Assembly (NCBI GenBank): GCA_029238315.1
Contig: JAQWGI010000036.1
Location: 1-64,000 of the forward strand
Source: Polaribacter sp.
GTDB taxonomy: Bacteria > Bacteroidota > Bacteroidia > Flavobacteriales > Flavobacteriaceae
Direction: 5' to 3'
DNA length: 64,000 nt
The translations under genes were made by a program, and so were the position numbers. The notes under the pieces are model-generated. The model did not search any database. It worked only from the letters and a program-made list of their open reading frames with translations, and was not told the origin of the DNA. This document shows positions 43,279-52,580 of the stretch, in pieces (position 1 is the first letter of the stretch; the number at the start of each line of letters is the position of its first letter).

Positions 43279-44546
43279 TACAGTTTTTATTAAAAGGTAT
43301 TTTAAGAGATAGAAGTAGAAGTTTACTTCCAATAATTATTACTGCTTTAGGTGTTGGTTTAACCGTTTTGCTTAGTGGTTATATGAAAGGCGCTTTTGGA
43401 GATGTTATTGATCAAAATGCGCGTTTTGAAACCGGTCATGTAAAGATAATGACACAAGCATATGCAGAAAATAAAGATCAAATTCCTAATGATTTATCAT
43501 TATTAGAAGCATCGAAATGGGTAGAGACATTGCATACAGAGTTTGCAGAAATGCAATGGATTCAGCGCATAAAATTTGGAGGTTTGATTGATGTACCAGA
43601 TGCAGATGGAAATACCAAAGCACAAGGACCAGCATCTGGAATGGCGTTACAATTATTTGACACAAATAGTGGTGAGAATGAGCGTATGAATATTGAAGCA
43701 TCGCTGGTAATAGGAACAATTCCTGAAAAATCTGGAGAAGCAATTATTGGACATGATTTTGCTGCTAAACTAAATTTAAAGTTGGGTGATGAAATCACAT
43801 TCTTTGGTTCAACAATGAACGGTAGCATGACGTTTAAAACATTTGTAATTAGCGGAACTATTAAGTTTGGAACATCTGTTATGGATAAAGGCGCTTTGCT
43901 TATTGATATTTCTGATGCCCAATTAATGTTGGATATGGAAAATGCAACTGGAGAAATTTTAGGGTATTTAAAAAGTGGTGTGTATAATGAAGAAGTGGTT
44001 TCTAAAATCACTTCAACTTTCAATAATAAGTACAAAAATACAGATGAATTTTCTCCAGAAATGTTTACGTTGCGAGAACAAAATAATTTAGCAAGCATGT
44101 TAGATTATGGCGATGTAATGTCTGGTTTGGTTATTTTTATTTTTGTGTTAGCTATGTCGATTGTGTTGTGGAATACAGGTTTGTTGGGAGGATTGAGGCG
44201 GTATCAAGAATTCGGAATTCGGTTAGCCTTAGGAGAAGCAAAATCCAAGATTTATGGAAGCATGGTATTAGAATCTGTTTTAATAGGAATTATTGGTTCT
44301 GCTTTAGGAACTGTAATTGGTTTAGCGCTTACGTATTATATGCAAGTAGTTGGTATAGATATTTCTAGTTATTTAGAAAGTTCATCGATGATAATGCCTT
44401 CTATAATTCGTGCAAAAGTAACTCCAGAGTTGTTTTATATCGGATTTATTCCTGGTGTATTGGCAATGGTTTTTGGAACTATGTTAGCTGGAATTGGAAT
44501 TTATAAACGAGAAACAGCAACTTTATTTAAAGAGTTGGAAGTGTAG
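43275..44546 (+). CDS. FtsX-like ABC transporter permease (second)
   Basis: A 423-residue second permease with the same topology: an N-terminal helix (about 13-33), a large periplasmic domain, and three C-terminal helices (about 280-303, 330-353, 392-415). GGLRRYQEFGIRLALGEAKS (about 304-323) is the ATPase coupling segment. Two different permeases plus one ATPase resemble the LolC-LolE-LolD arrangement that extracts lipoproteins from the inner membrane. No MacA-like adaptor is present. The start overlaps the first permease (ATGA). A tandem heptamer repeat follows. Confidence 0.93.
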   Translation: MIQFLLKGILRDRSRSLLPIIITALGVGLTVLLSGYMKGAFGDVIDQNARFETGHVKIMTQAYAENKDQIPNDLSLLEASKWVETLHTEFAEMQWIQRIKFGGLIDVPDADGNTKAQGPASGMALQLFDTNSGENERMNIEASLVIGTIPEKSGEAIIGHDFAAKLNLKLGDEITFFGSTMNGSMTFKTFVISGTIKFGTSVMDKGALLIDISDAQLMLDMENATGEILGYLKSGVYNEEVVSKITSTFNNKYKNTDEFSPEMFTLREQNNLASMLDYGDVMSGLVIFIFVLAMSIVLWNTGLLGGLRRYQEFGIRLALGEAKSKIYGSMVLESVLIGIIGSALGTVIGLALTYYMQVVGIDISSYLESSSMIMPSIIRAKVTPELFYIGFIPGVLAMVFGTMLAGIGIYKRETATLFKELEV

Positions 44547-44572
44547 TCTTGAAAAAAAATCGATTTACTTTT

Positions 44573-44600
44573 AGAAACAAGAAACAAGAAACAAGAAACA
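44573..44600 (+). repeat. Tandem heptamer repeat AGAAACA x4
   Basis: Four exact copies of AGAAACA run from 44573 to 44600, continuing as AGAG. They lie in the 110-bp gap between the second permease and the LolA-like gene, the only long gap in the cluster. No gene or hairpin lies in the gap. Confidence 0.9.
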
Positions 44601-44656
44601 AGAGGAAAGAAGAAAAAGATATTGAAACTAGTTAGCACAAAAAAAGATAAAAGATT

Positions 44657-45409
44657 ATGAAGAACTTAAAATATAGTATTGCCATTTTATGCATTGGGTT
44701 TCTAAACATTTCGATGCAATCACAAGAATTAACGGCAGATAAAATAATTCAGAAAGTTGATAAAAACATGAGTGCTGATACTCAAATTACCGTATCAGAA
44801 ATGATTATTTATGGTAAGCGAAAAAGTAGAACAATTACATCCAAAGGATATAGTGAAGGGAAAATGAAGTCGTTTTCAGAATATTTATCGCCAGCAAGAG
44901 AAGCTGGAACAAAAATGTTGAAATTAGAAGATCGTTTATGGATTTATTCTCCTTCAACAGATAGAACCATTCAGCTCTCTGGGCATATGTTGCGTCAATC
45001 GGTTATGGGTTCTGATATGTCTTATGAAGACATGATGGAAGATAGAAAATTGATAGAAATTTACAATGCAACCATTATAGCAACTGAAATTCTTAATGAA
45101 AGAAAAACATGGAAATTAGAGTTGATAGCTAAGGTTGATGATGCTACATATTTTAAACGTATTATTTGGATTGACACAGAACGTTTTGTCCCACTAAAAG
45201 AAGAATTATTTGCTAAAAGCGGACAGTTATTGAAGAAAACGGTAATGAGCGAAATCACAAAAATAAATGGAAGATGGTACCCCAAAAAAATGAATTATAA
45301 AGACATGTTAAAAACAGGAAAAGGAACAGATTTTATTGTAAAAGAAATTCAATTCAACCCAAAGATTTCAGAAGCTATTTTTAATAAAAGTTCATTGAAA
45401 AAGAACTAA
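44657..45409 (+). CDS. LolA-like outer membrane lipoprotein-sorting protein
   Basis: A 250-residue periplasmic protein. A signal peptide (about 1-23) precedes a LolA/LppX-type half-barrel domain: ADKIIQKVDKNMSADTQITV at the start, then the family-diagnostic SPSTDRTIQLSGHMLRQSVM and GSDMSYEDMME (about residues 98-128). Proteins of this group (PF17131-like) carry hydrophobic cargo, lipid or lipoprotein, between membranes. Its place after an ATPase and two LolC/E-like permeases suggests it receives the substrate they extract. The cargo is unknown. Phospholipase A follows after 26 bp. Confidence 0.9.
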   Translation: MKNLKYSIAILCIGFLNISMQSQELTADKIIQKVDKNMSADTQITVSEMIIYGKRKSRTITSKGYSEGKMKSFSEYLSPAREAGTKMLKLEDRLWIYSPSTDRTIQLSGHMLRQSVMGSDMSYEDMMEDRKLIEIYNATIIATEILNERKTWKLELIAKVDDATYFKRIIWIDTERFVPLKEELFAKSGQLLKKTVMSEITKINGRWYPKKMNYKDMLKTGKGTDFIVKEIQFNPKISEAIFNKSSLKKN

Positions 45410-45435
45410 TTAATTTCACAGTCTAAAATTTAAAT

Positions 45436-46272
45436 ATGCAAAAAAATAATAAAGCTTTAATAATTATTGTGTTCCTTTTTAGTTTTACAAATAGTTTTAC
45501 ACAAACAAGTAGATTAACAAGAACTCAGATTAATGATTCTATTCTTAAAATGCCTAGGTTTTCTGGTCATAAAAACACTTATTTTATTACTGGCATTCCA
45601 ACCAATACAAGTATTAATAAGTCAAATTCTGATATTAAATATCAAATAAGTTTTAAACAGCTACTTACCAGAAATACCTTAATTTGGGATACATATCTAT
45701 TCTTTACATATAGCCAAAAATCATTTTGGAATGTTTATAGAGAATCTAGCCCTTTTGCTGAGATAAATTTTAATCCATCTATAGGGTTAGGAAAAGTTTT
45801 TTACAACAAAAAGGATGAAGTAGTAGCCATTGGTTCTTTTGGATTGGAACACGAATCAAATGGTAGAGATAGCATTTTTTCAAGAAGTTGGAACAATATT
45901 CATGGTGTTTACAATACAAAAATTGGAGTAAATACAGCTTTAGGTATTAGAGCTTATATTCCTTTTTTGCATAAAGAAAGCAATCCTGAACTTATGAATT
46001 ACATAGGTTTTGGAGAATTGACAATAACACATAAGTTTTTAAAAGATAATGTTGAATTTGAGCTTATGGTTAGAAAAGGAGCAAAGTGGAGTTCTAAAGG
46101 GGCAACAAGATCTAGATTGTATTTAAGGACGGCAAAAAAATCAAATCAATACATAATGATAGAATGGTTTAATGGATATTCTGAGAGTTTGATTAATTAT
46201 AGAGACCATACAAGCATGCTTAGAATTGGTTATGTAATAAAAAGTAGTCCTTTAAAATTATTAGGCTTTTAA
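45436..46272 (+). CDS. pldA: Outer-membrane phospholipase A
   Basis: A 278-residue barrel enzyme that hydrolyses phospholipids appearing in the outer leaflet of the outer membrane, giving fatty acid and lysophospholipid. After a signal peptide (about 1-23) come strands including RESSPFAEINFNPSIGLGKV (about 102-121). The catalytic motif is HESNGRDSIFSRSWN, with His139, Ser141 and Asn153 at exactly the E. coli PldA spacing (His142, Ser144, Asn156). The MIEWFNGYSESLINY strand matches the family's C-terminal region. As last gene of the cluster it links the putative transporter to outer-membrane lipid quality. Confidence 0.93.
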   Translation: MQKNNKALIIIVFLFSFTNSFTQTSRLTRTQINDSILKMPRFSGHKNTYFITGIPTNTSINKSNSDIKYQISFKQLLTRNTLIWDTYLFFTYSQKSFWNVYRESSPFAEINFNPSIGLGKVFYNKKDEVVAIGSFGLEHESNGRDSIFSRSWNNIHGVYNTKIGVNTALGIRAYIPFLHKESNPELMNYIGFGELTITHKFLKDNVEFELMVRKGAKWSSKGATRSRLYLRTAKKSNQYIMIEWFNGYSESLINYRDHTSMLRIGYVIKSSPLKLLGF

Positions 46273-46292
46273 ATGCTTAATTATTGAATAGT

Positions 46293-47582
46293 TTATGAAT
46301 CTTCACTAGCTCTATCTAATAAATTCTTGTTTAAGTTTTTACTTGTTTTGGCGCCTAAAGTTTTAATACGTTCTACTTTAGTAATTAAGTTTCCTTTTCC
46401 TGTTAATTTTTTCATGGAAGAATCATAACTTCCTTGTACGGTTTTTAATTGGTTTCCTACTTTGATTAAATCATCTGTGAGGTTTACAAACTGGTCATAT
46501 AATCTACCCGCTTGTTCTGCAATAGCTAGTACATTTTTCTTTTGATTTTCTTGACGCCACATTGATGAAACCGTACTTAGAGTTGCTAATAAAGTAGATG
46601 TTGAAACTAGTACAATATTTTTATCTAAAGCTTCTAAATATAGGTCGTTGCTATTGTTTAAAGCAATCATTAATGCAGGCTCAATCGGTACAAACATTAA
46701 TACATAATCTGGTGTGTTAATTTCATACAACGCATCGTATTTTTTTCCATTTAAATCTTTAATATGCTTTCTTAAACTTTCTAAATGTTTCTTTAAACTG
46801 ATTTCTTTTTCATCATCATCTTCAGAACTTGAATAAGATTCATATGCTGTTAACGAAACTTTCGAATCTATAATTAAATGTCTATCGTCTGGTAAATTGA
46901 TAATGAAATCGGGTTTTTTTAATCTCCCTTCTTCATCTCTATATCCGCCTTGAGTTTCAAAATGAATTCCTTTAGTAAGATTTGCTTTTTCTAACAACAT
47001 TTCTAATTGCGTTTCTCCCCAATCTCCTTGTACTTTAGAGTCTCCTTTTAATGCTTTAGTAAGATTTATAGCTTCTTTACTCATTTGCAAATTCAGATCT
47101 TTTAAACCTCGCAATTGCTCCTTTAAGGCAGAATGCATTCCGATACTCTCTTTTTGAGATTCAGCTACTTTCTTTTCAAATCCGTCTATTTTTTCTTTCA
47201 ACGGATTTAAAATACTTTCTATACTTTCTTTATTTTGTTCTTTAAATGTTTTTGAATTGTCGGTTAAGATTTTATTAGCTAAGTTTTCAAATTCTTTGGT
47301 GAATTTCTCTTGTAGTTTTTCAGTTTCATCTTTATACACTGCTAGTTTTTCTCTTAAATTATCCTTTTCTGTAGCATTTTTAGTGTTGGCTATTGTTAAA
47401 TATTCTTTATCGTCTCTTAATTGTTGAATTTCATCTTTCAGCTGATTATTAATTTGTTGCTGTATTTTTAATGCTTCATCCTCAATTTTTGAACTAGAAT
47501 TTTTACTAGAATTTATTTTATATAGATAAAATATTGTGCCGGATAAACCAATTAAAATCAGTATTTGTAAGGTAATTTCCAT
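46293..47582 (-). CDS. rmuC: DNA recombination protein RmuC
   Basis: A 429-residue protein of the RmuC family, membrane-anchored nuclease-like proteins that limit inversions and rearrangements between short repeats. One N-terminal helix (about 5-23) is followed by a long coiled coil (about 30-180). The RmuC core has GDWGETQLEMLLEKANL (about 187-203), PDFIINLPDDRHLIIDSKVS with the PD-(D/E)xK-like signature (about 226-245), and a C-terminal helical region. It is monocistronic. Confidence 0.95.
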   Translation of the reverse strand: MEITLQILILIGLSGTIFYLYKINSSKNSSSKIEDEALKIQQQINNQLKDEIQQLRDDKEYLTIANTKNATEKDNLREKLAVYKDETEKLQEKFTKEFENLANKILTDNSKTFKEQNKESIESILNPLKEKIDGFEKKVAESQKESIGMHSALKEQLRGLKDLNLQMSKEAINLTKALKGDSKVQGDWGETQLEMLLEKANLTKGIHFETQGGYRDEEGRLKKPDFIINLPDDRHLIIDSKVSLTAYESYSSSEDDDEKEISLKKHLESLRKHIKDLNGKKYDALYEINTPDYVLMFVPIEPALMIALNNSNDLYLEALDKNIVLVSTSTLLATLSTVSSMWRQENQKKNVLAIAEQAGRLYDQFVNLTDDLIKVGNQLKTVQGSYDSSMKKLTGKGNLITKVERIKTLGAKTSKNLNKNLLDRASEDS

Positions 47583-47603
47583 AAATTATTTAAAAGTTAA
47601 AAC

Positions 47604-47636
47604 TTGAAGATTATAAAATTAAGAGTTTTATATTTG
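47604..47636 (+). promoter_or_regulatory. Candidate promoter of the acyltransferase gene
   Basis: TTG at 47604-47606 and TATATTTG at 47629-47636 with a 22-bp spacer; the ATG follows 45 bp after the -7 box. Confidence 0.55.
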
Positions 47637-47681
47637 TGTACATAATAATATGTAATTTTTTTTCAAACTTATAGATTATAA

Positions 47682-48215
47682 ATGATTTCAAAATTTATTT
47701 TTAAAACTATTTTAGGGTGGAAGTTGGTTGGAGACTTTCCAAAAGACATTAAAAAATATGTTGTAATTGCAGCACCTCACACAAGTTGGCAAGATTTTCC
47801 AATCGGAATTTTAGCTAGAAATACTTCTAATATAAAAATAAACTTTATTGGAAAAGACTCACTTTTTAAAGGTCCTTTTGGTTTTATATTCAGACGATTA
47901 GGTGGTACACCAGTGGATCGTTCTAAAAACAACAATTTAGTAGATGCTATTGTAGCTGCTTTTAATGAAAAAGAGGTTTTTAGACTAGCCTTATCACCTG
48001 AAGGAACAAGAAAAAAAACGACGCAATGGAAAACAGGTTTTTATTATATCGCTAAAGGAGCAAAAGTGCCAATTGTAATGGCTACGTTAGATTTTAATAA
48101 TAAACAAGTAAAATTCTCTGAACCGTATTATACAACTGATGATACAGAAAAAGATTTTAAGTACTTTAAATCATTCTTTAAGCCAGAAATGGCAAAAAAA
48201 CCTGATCAGTTTTAA
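47682..48215 (+). CDS. PlsC-like 1-acylglycerol-3-phosphate O-acyltransferase
   Basis: A 177-residue lysophospholipid acyltransferase of the PlsC superfamily. The catalytic HTSWQD (H-x4-D, about 32-37), the substrate loop GTPVDRS (about 85-91) and SPEGTRK (about 106-112) are present. It is shorter than E. coli PlsC and lacks a clear N-terminal helix pair, like the small cytoplasmic-face acyltransferases common in Bacteroidota. The acceptor is uncertain. It lies 27 bp before a lipoprotein gene and likely forms a transcript with it. Confidence 0.88.
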   Translation: MISKFIFKTILGWKLVGDFPKDIKKYVVIAAPHTSWQDFPIGILARNTSNIKINFIGKDSLFKGPFGFIFRRLGGTPVDRSKNNNLVDAIVAAFNEKEVFRLALSPEGTRKKTTQWKTGFYYIAKGAKVPIVMATLDFNNKQVKFSEPYYTTDDTEKDFKYFKSFFKPEMAKKPDQF

Positions 48216-48242
48216 GATCTAAAAAATAAAAATTGTATTACT

Positions 48243-49430
48243 ATGAAAAAAATTACCTCTGCTTTATTTTTCTTATTGATAATTTCTGCATGTAGCAGTG
48301 TAAAAACAACACAGAAAGCTATCAATTCTGGTAATTATGAAAAAGCAATTTCTTTAGCAGTTAAAAACTTAAGGAAAAGCAAAGTTAAAAAAGGGAATCA
48401 ACCTTATATTAAGATGTTAGAGAGTGCTTTTCAAAAAGCAAAACAAAAAGATTTGTCTAGAATAAATTTCTTAAAAAAAGATGGAAACCCAACAAATATT
48501 GCAAACCTTTACGAATTATATTTAAAGTTAGATGCCAGACAAAACTTAATAATACCATTATTACCTTTAACTTATCAAGACAATGAGCTTGATGCACATT
48601 TCCTTTTTGAGGATTACAGTTCAGAAATAATCGATTCAAAAAATAAATTGATAGCTCAGTTGTATGATAAAGCTAAAGCTGCATTTTCATCCGTAGATAA
48701 ATTAGTCTTTAGAAAAATTTATAACGATTTGGTTTATATTGAGAAATTGAGTCCAAATTTTAAAGACACCAGAAACTTAATCAATTCTGCGCATGCGAAA
48801 GGAATAGATTATGTATTGGTTTCGATGAGAAATAACACCAAACAAATCATTCCAAAACGTTTGGCAAAAGATTTGTTAGATTTTGATACGTATGGATTTA
48901 ATGATAAATGGACCGTTTATCATAGTACTGCAAATAATCAGATAAATTATGATTTTGGTTTAGAGTTAATTTTAAGAGAAATTAGAATTTCTCCAGAGCG
49001 AATTAAAGAGAAAGAATTCGTCAATAAAAAAGAAGTTAAAGGTGGTTGGGAATACAAAATTGATTCAAAAGGAAATGCTGTTGTTGATAGCAAAGGCAAT
49101 AAAATTAAAGTAGATAAATTGATAGAAGTTCGTGCAGTTGTAAATCAAGTTACACAGCTAAAAACTACAGAAGTTATAGGTCAAGTTAGATATACAAACT
49201 TTAATACGCAACAATTGATCAAATCTTTTCAAGTAAAAAGTGGTTTTGTTTTTGAGCATATTCATGCAACTTATAAAGGTGATAAAAGAGCTTTAACGAC
49301 TAGTTTCAAAGAGTTAATTAAAGAAGAAGAAATTCGTTTTCCAACAAATGAACAAATGGTTTTTGACTCTGGAGAAGCGTTAAAAAAGGATTTAGAAAAA
49401 ATGATTTTAAGAAATAGATTTAGAAAGTAA
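48243..49430 (+). CDS. Lipoprotein of unknown function
   Basis: A 395-residue predicted lipoprotein: signal with lipobox ISACSS (Cys about 17), then SSVKTTQKAINSGNYEKAIS, a helical repeat-like start resembling tetratricopeptide helices (about 22-110). The C-terminal half (about 200-395) is beta-rich, with a GGWEYKIDSKGNAVVDSKGN hairpin and charged segments. I know similar proteins only as hypothetical lipoproteins of flavobacteria. It ends before a strong terminator. Confidence 0.8.
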   Translation: MKKITSALFFLLIISACSSVKTTQKAINSGNYEKAISLAVKNLRKSKVKKGNQPYIKMLESAFQKAKQKDLSRINFLKKDGNPTNIANLYELYLKLDARQNLIIPLLPLTYQDNELDAHFLFEDYSSEIIDSKNKLIAQLYDKAKAAFSSVDKLVFRKIYNDLVYIEKLSPNFKDTRNLINSAHAKGIDYVLVSMRNNTKQIIPKRLAKDLLDFDTYGFNDKWTVYHSTANNQINYDFGLELILREIRISPERIKEKEFVNKKEVKGGWEYKIDSKGNAVVDSKGNKIKVDKLIEVRAVVNQVTQLKTTEVIGQVRYTNFNTQQLIKSFQVKSGFVFEHIHATYKGDKRALTTSFKELIKEEEIRFPTNEQMVFDSGEALKKDLEKMILRNRFRK

Positions 49431-49481
49431 TTGTTAGACTTAAAAGAGAAAAGCCCGCTATACTTTTAGAGTAAATAGCAT

Positions 49482-49516
49482 AAAAAAAGAGGAAGTAAGA
49501 ACTTCCTCTTTTTTTT
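49482..49516. terminator. Bidirectional terminator
   Basis: AAAAAAAGAGGAAGT (49482-49496) and ACTTCCTCTTTTTTT (49501-49515) form a perfect 15-bp hairpin with loop AAGA between the convergent lipoprotein and gcvT genes. Confidence 0.93.
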
Positions 49517-49530
49517 ATATAAGTATTTTT

Positions 49531-50616
49531 TTATCCTTTATAAAATGGCAATTTTACAACCACAGCCGGAATTGCTTTTTTGCGAACTTGAATAAAAATT
49601 TCAGTATCTCTTTTTGTGTGAGGTCTGTTAACATAACCCATTCCGATTCCTTTTCCTAAAGACGGACTCATCGTTCCAGAAGTTACTGCGCCAATTATAT
49701 TTCCTTCAGCATCCACAATATCGTAACCTTGTCTTGGAATTCCGCGCTCTGTTAACTCAAAAGCAACCAATCTACGCGTAATTCCGTTTTCTTTTTGTGC
49801 TAATAAGTTATCAGAATTCACAAACTCTTTCGAGAATTTTGTTATCCATCCTAACCCTGCTTCAATTGGAGAAGTAGTATCGTTAATGTCATTTCCGTAT
49901 AAACAGTAACCCATTTCTAAACGCAAGGTATCTCTTGCCGCTAAACCAATTGGTTTAATTCCGAAATCTGCTCCAGCTTCAAACACTTTGTTCCATAATT
50001 TCTCTACATCTTCATTTTTTACATACACTTCAAATCCACCAGAACCTGTATAACCTGTTGCAGAAACAATTACATTTTCCATTCCGGCAAAATCAGCTAC
50101 TTGAAATGTATAGAATTTTATGATTGATAAATCTACAGAGGTTAAAGATTGCATTGCTTCAACTGCCTTTGGTCCTTGAATAGCCAACAAAGAGTAATCG
50201 TCTGAAATATTTCTTAATTCGGCACCAAAATCTTCATTATGTTTAGAAATCCACGCCCAGTCTTTATCAATATTAGAAGCATTAACTACTAGCATGTACG
50301 TGTATTCTTTAATTCTGTAGCAAATTAAATCGTCTACAATCCCATTATTCTCATTAGGAAAACAACTGTATTGCGCATCTCCAACTGCCAATTTAGAAGC
50401 ATCATTTGAGGTTACCTTTTGAATTAGTGCCAATGCATTTTCTCCTTCAACCAAAAATTCTCCCATATGACTCACATCAAAAACTCCTACAGCATTTCTT
50501 ACTGTTTCGTGTTCAATATTAATGCCTTCATAAGAGACAGGCATATTGTAACCAGCAAAAGGAACAATTTTAGCTCCAAGTGCTTCGTGTATATGGGTTA
50601 AAGCAGTATTTTTCAT
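49531..50616 (-). CDS. gcvT: Glycine cleavage system T protein (aminomethyltransferase)
   Basis: Releases ammonia from the aminomethyl-lipoyl H protein and passes the methylene group to tetrahydrofolate. The 361-residue product has [20 protein letters not shown] (about 18-37), [11 protein letters not shown] (about 44-54), [12 protein letters not shown] (about 192-203), [17 protein letters not shown] and the C-terminal [16 protein letters not shown]. The length is normal. gcvH and gcvP are not in the window. It is monocistronic, and I saw no glycine riboswitch in the upstream 140 bp. Confidence 0.97.
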   Translation of the reverse strand: MKNTALTHIHEALGAKIVPFAGYNMPVSYEGINIEHETVRNAVGVFDVSHMGEFLVEGENALALIQKVTSNDASKLAVGDAQYSCFPNENNGIVDDLICYRIKEYTYMLVVNASNIDKDWAWISKHNEDFGAELRNISDDYSLLAIQGPKAVEAMQSLTSVDLSIIKFYTFQVADFAGMENVIVSATGYTGSGGFEVYVKNEDVEKLWNKVFEAGADFGIKPIGLAARDTLRLEMGYCLYGNDINDTTSPIEAGLGWITKFSKEFVNSDNLLAQKENGITRRLVAFELTERGIPRQGYDIVDAEGNIIGAVTSGTMSPSLGKGIGMGYVNRPHTKRDTEIFIQVRKKAIPAVVVKLPFYKG

Positions 50617-50751
50617 TCTAAATATTATTTGATAAAAATTTTTGGCTAATGTATTAAAAATGTAGAAGTATATTTCTATTTAATCAAGATAAGTTTGCGT
50701 ACCAACCGATTAATGTTTTGTTAATTTTTACTTATTTTTTTTAAATAATAG

Positions 50752-50759
50752 TACATTTG
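50752..50759 (+). promoter_or_regulatory. Candidate -7 box for aminopeptidase P
   Basis: TACATTTG matches TAnnTTTG and ends 30 bp before the ATG at 50790. The TTG inside it (50757) is not the start codon. No TTG lies at a normal -33 distance. Confidence 0.55.
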
Positions 50760-50789
50760 AGAAATCAACCTTTTATAAAATTTAAAAAA

Positions 50790-52256
50790 ATGTACACAAA
50801 AAAAATAATAATTGCATTTCTGTTGCTAACAATTACCGCAGGTTTCTCTCAAGGAAAAGATCTGCCTGAAGATTTTTTATCTAAAGAATTTCACAAAGAA
50901 CGAAGAGCTGCTTTAAGAGCTGAGATGCCTAAGAATTCTGTGGCGGTGTTTTTTTCGAATGCTACAAGAAATAGAGCTAATGACGTAGATTATGTGTATC
51001 ATCAGGATCCAAATTTTTATTATTTAACAGGTTATAAAGAACAAAACTCTGTTTTATTGGTTTTTTCTGAAGAGCAACAAACAACAAAAGGCACTTATAA
51101 TGAGTTGTTTTATGTGCAACGAAGAGATGCCAGAGCAGAAATGTGGAATGGTTACCGATTGGGCGTAGAAGGTGTTCAAGAAACACTTGGATTTAAAAAC
51201 GTGTTTATAGGTGAAGATTTTAAAGATATAGCCGTAGATTTTTCAAAATTTGATAAAATTATTTTCACAGATTTTAAAAACGACGTAAGAGATGATAAAA
51301 GAAATAAAGCCGATTTATTTGATTTGATTGAAACATTTAAAACAAAAGTATCTTATCAAACTACAACGAGTAAAATGCCAGCTTCAGACAATAACATCAA
51401 AGTTGCTTCTAATATTGATGTAGAATTGCTTGGCGGAATTATGGCAACTTTACGTGAAGTAAAAACGGAAGAAGAATTGGTGCTGCTTAAAAAAGCAGTT
51501 CGTATTTCTGCCATGGGACAGGTTGAAATTATGAAAGCAATGCACCCAGGAATGTCTGAAACGGAAGTTCAAGGAATTCATGAGTTTGTATATAAAAAAT
51601 ACGGCGCAGAATATGAAGGATATCCTTCTATTGTTGGCGCTGGTAACAATGGATGTATTTTACATTATGTAGAAAATAATAAATTATCGTTAAATAATGA
51701 TTTGGTTTTAATGGATTTAGGTGCAGAATATCGTGGTTACACGGCAGATGTTACCCGTACTATACCTGCTAATGGAAAGTTTTCTAAAGAGCAAAAATTA
51801 ATTTACGATTTAGTTTACAAAGCACAAGAAGCTGGAATAGCACAATATATTATTGGTGAAAAAATCAGTACCCCCGGACAAACGGCTCGTAAAATTGTAA
51901 ATGAAGGCTTGGTAAAATTAGGTATTATAAAAACCGTAAACGATAGGCATTTATATTGGGCACACGGAACATCTCATCATATAGGCTTGGATGTTCACGA
52001 TCCAGGAAATTACAATACGTTTGAAGAAAATATGGTGTTAACTATGGAGCCTGGAATTTATATTCCTGATGGTAGTGATTGTGATCCTAAATGGTGGGGC
52101 ATAGGTGTAAGAATTGAAGATGATATTTTAATTACCAAAAAGGGTCCTGTAAATTTATCTGCTGATGCTCCAAGAAAATCTGAAGAGATTGAAAAAATGA
52201 TGCAAAAAACAAGTATTTTTAGTCATTATAAATTACCTGATTTAGATAAAAAATAA
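50790..52256 (+). CDS. Secreted Xaa-Pro aminopeptidase (aminopeptidase P)
   Basis: A 488-residue M24B metallopeptidase removing the first residue of peptides with Pro at position 2. A signal peptide (about 1-20, ending GFSQ) indicates periplasmic location. The N-terminal AMP_N domain (about 25-160) includes DPNFYYLTGYKEQNSVLLVF. The pita-bread domain has the metal ligands in LVLMDLGAEYRGYTADVTRT (two Asp), HGTSHHIGLDVHDPG (His), LTMEPGIYIPD (Glu) and IGVRIEDDIL (Glu). The start is ATG 50790; the TTG at 50757 lies in the promoter. It overlaps the VF530 gene by 1 bp. Confidence 0.95.
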   Translation: MYTKKIIIAFLLLTITAGFSQGKDLPEDFLSKEFHKERRAALRAEMPKNSVAVFFSNATRNRANDVDYVYHQDPNFYYLTGYKEQNSVLLVFSEEQQTTKGTYNELFYVQRRDARAEMWNGYRLGVEGVQETLGFKNVFIGEDFKDIAVDFSKFDKIIFTDFKNDVRDDKRNKADLFDLIETFKTKVSYQTTTSKMPASDNNIKVASNIDVELLGGIMATLREVKTEEELVLLKKAVRISAMGQVEIMKAMHPGMSETEVQGIHEFVYKKYGAEYEGYPSIVGAGNNGCILHYVENNKLSLNNDLVLMDLGAEYRGYTADVTRTIPANGKFSKEQKLIYDLVYKAQEAGIAQYIIGEKISTPGQTARKIVNEGLVKLGIIKTVNDRHLYWAHGTSHHIGLDVHDPGNYNTFEENMVLTMEPGIYIPDGSDCDPKWWGIGVRIEDDILITKKGPVNLSADAPRKSEEIEKMMQKTSIFSHYKLPDLDKK

Positions 52257-52474
52257 TGAGTCAAAGACAACCTAATAATCCGCTACACGGTGTTAAATTA
52301 GCCGATATTTTAGCATATTTACACAAAGAATATGGTTGGAAAGAATTAGGGGAAATTATTGATATTAATTGTTTTCAAAGCAATCCTTCCATCAAATCTA
52401 GTTTAAAGTTTTTAAGAAGAACGCCTTGGGCAAGAGATAAAGTAGAGAAATTGTATTTGGATACGATTAGGTAA
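52256..52474 (+). CDS. VF530-family DNA-binding protein
   Basis: A 72-residue protein of the VF530/DUF2132 family, small proteins proposed to bind DNA. It starts NNPLHGVKLADILAYLHKEY (about 7-26) and continues with GWKELGEIIDINCF and KSSLKFLRRTPWARDKVE, the hallmark of the family. It overlaps the aminopeptidase stop by one base (TAATG), so translation is coupled. Repeat elements follow. Confidence 0.9.
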   Translation: MSQRQPNNPLHGVKLADILAYLHKEYGWKELGEIIDINCFQSNPSIKSSLKFLRRTPWARDKVEKLYLDTIR

Positions 52475-52483
52475 TTCTGCATC

Positions 52484-52510
52484 ATAATTAAGACCTCTCG
52501 ATTGCGCTCG
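52484..52510. repeat. Short palindromic repeat fragment
   Basis: CCTCTCGATTGCGCTCGAGG followed by TGACA is a compact copy of the CTCGA...TCGAG repeat family, in the gap before topB. Confidence 0.7.
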
Positions 52511-52580
52511 AGGTGACAAATTTAATTTTTTTAGAATGAGATTGCTTCATTTCATTAATCTTTACAACAATGAGAGTTTT

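Noticed and set aside
49431..50756. Possible glycine riboswitch near gcvT
   Set aside because: The region upstream of gcvT (50617-50756) has no recognisable tandem aptamer pattern and is only AT-rich.
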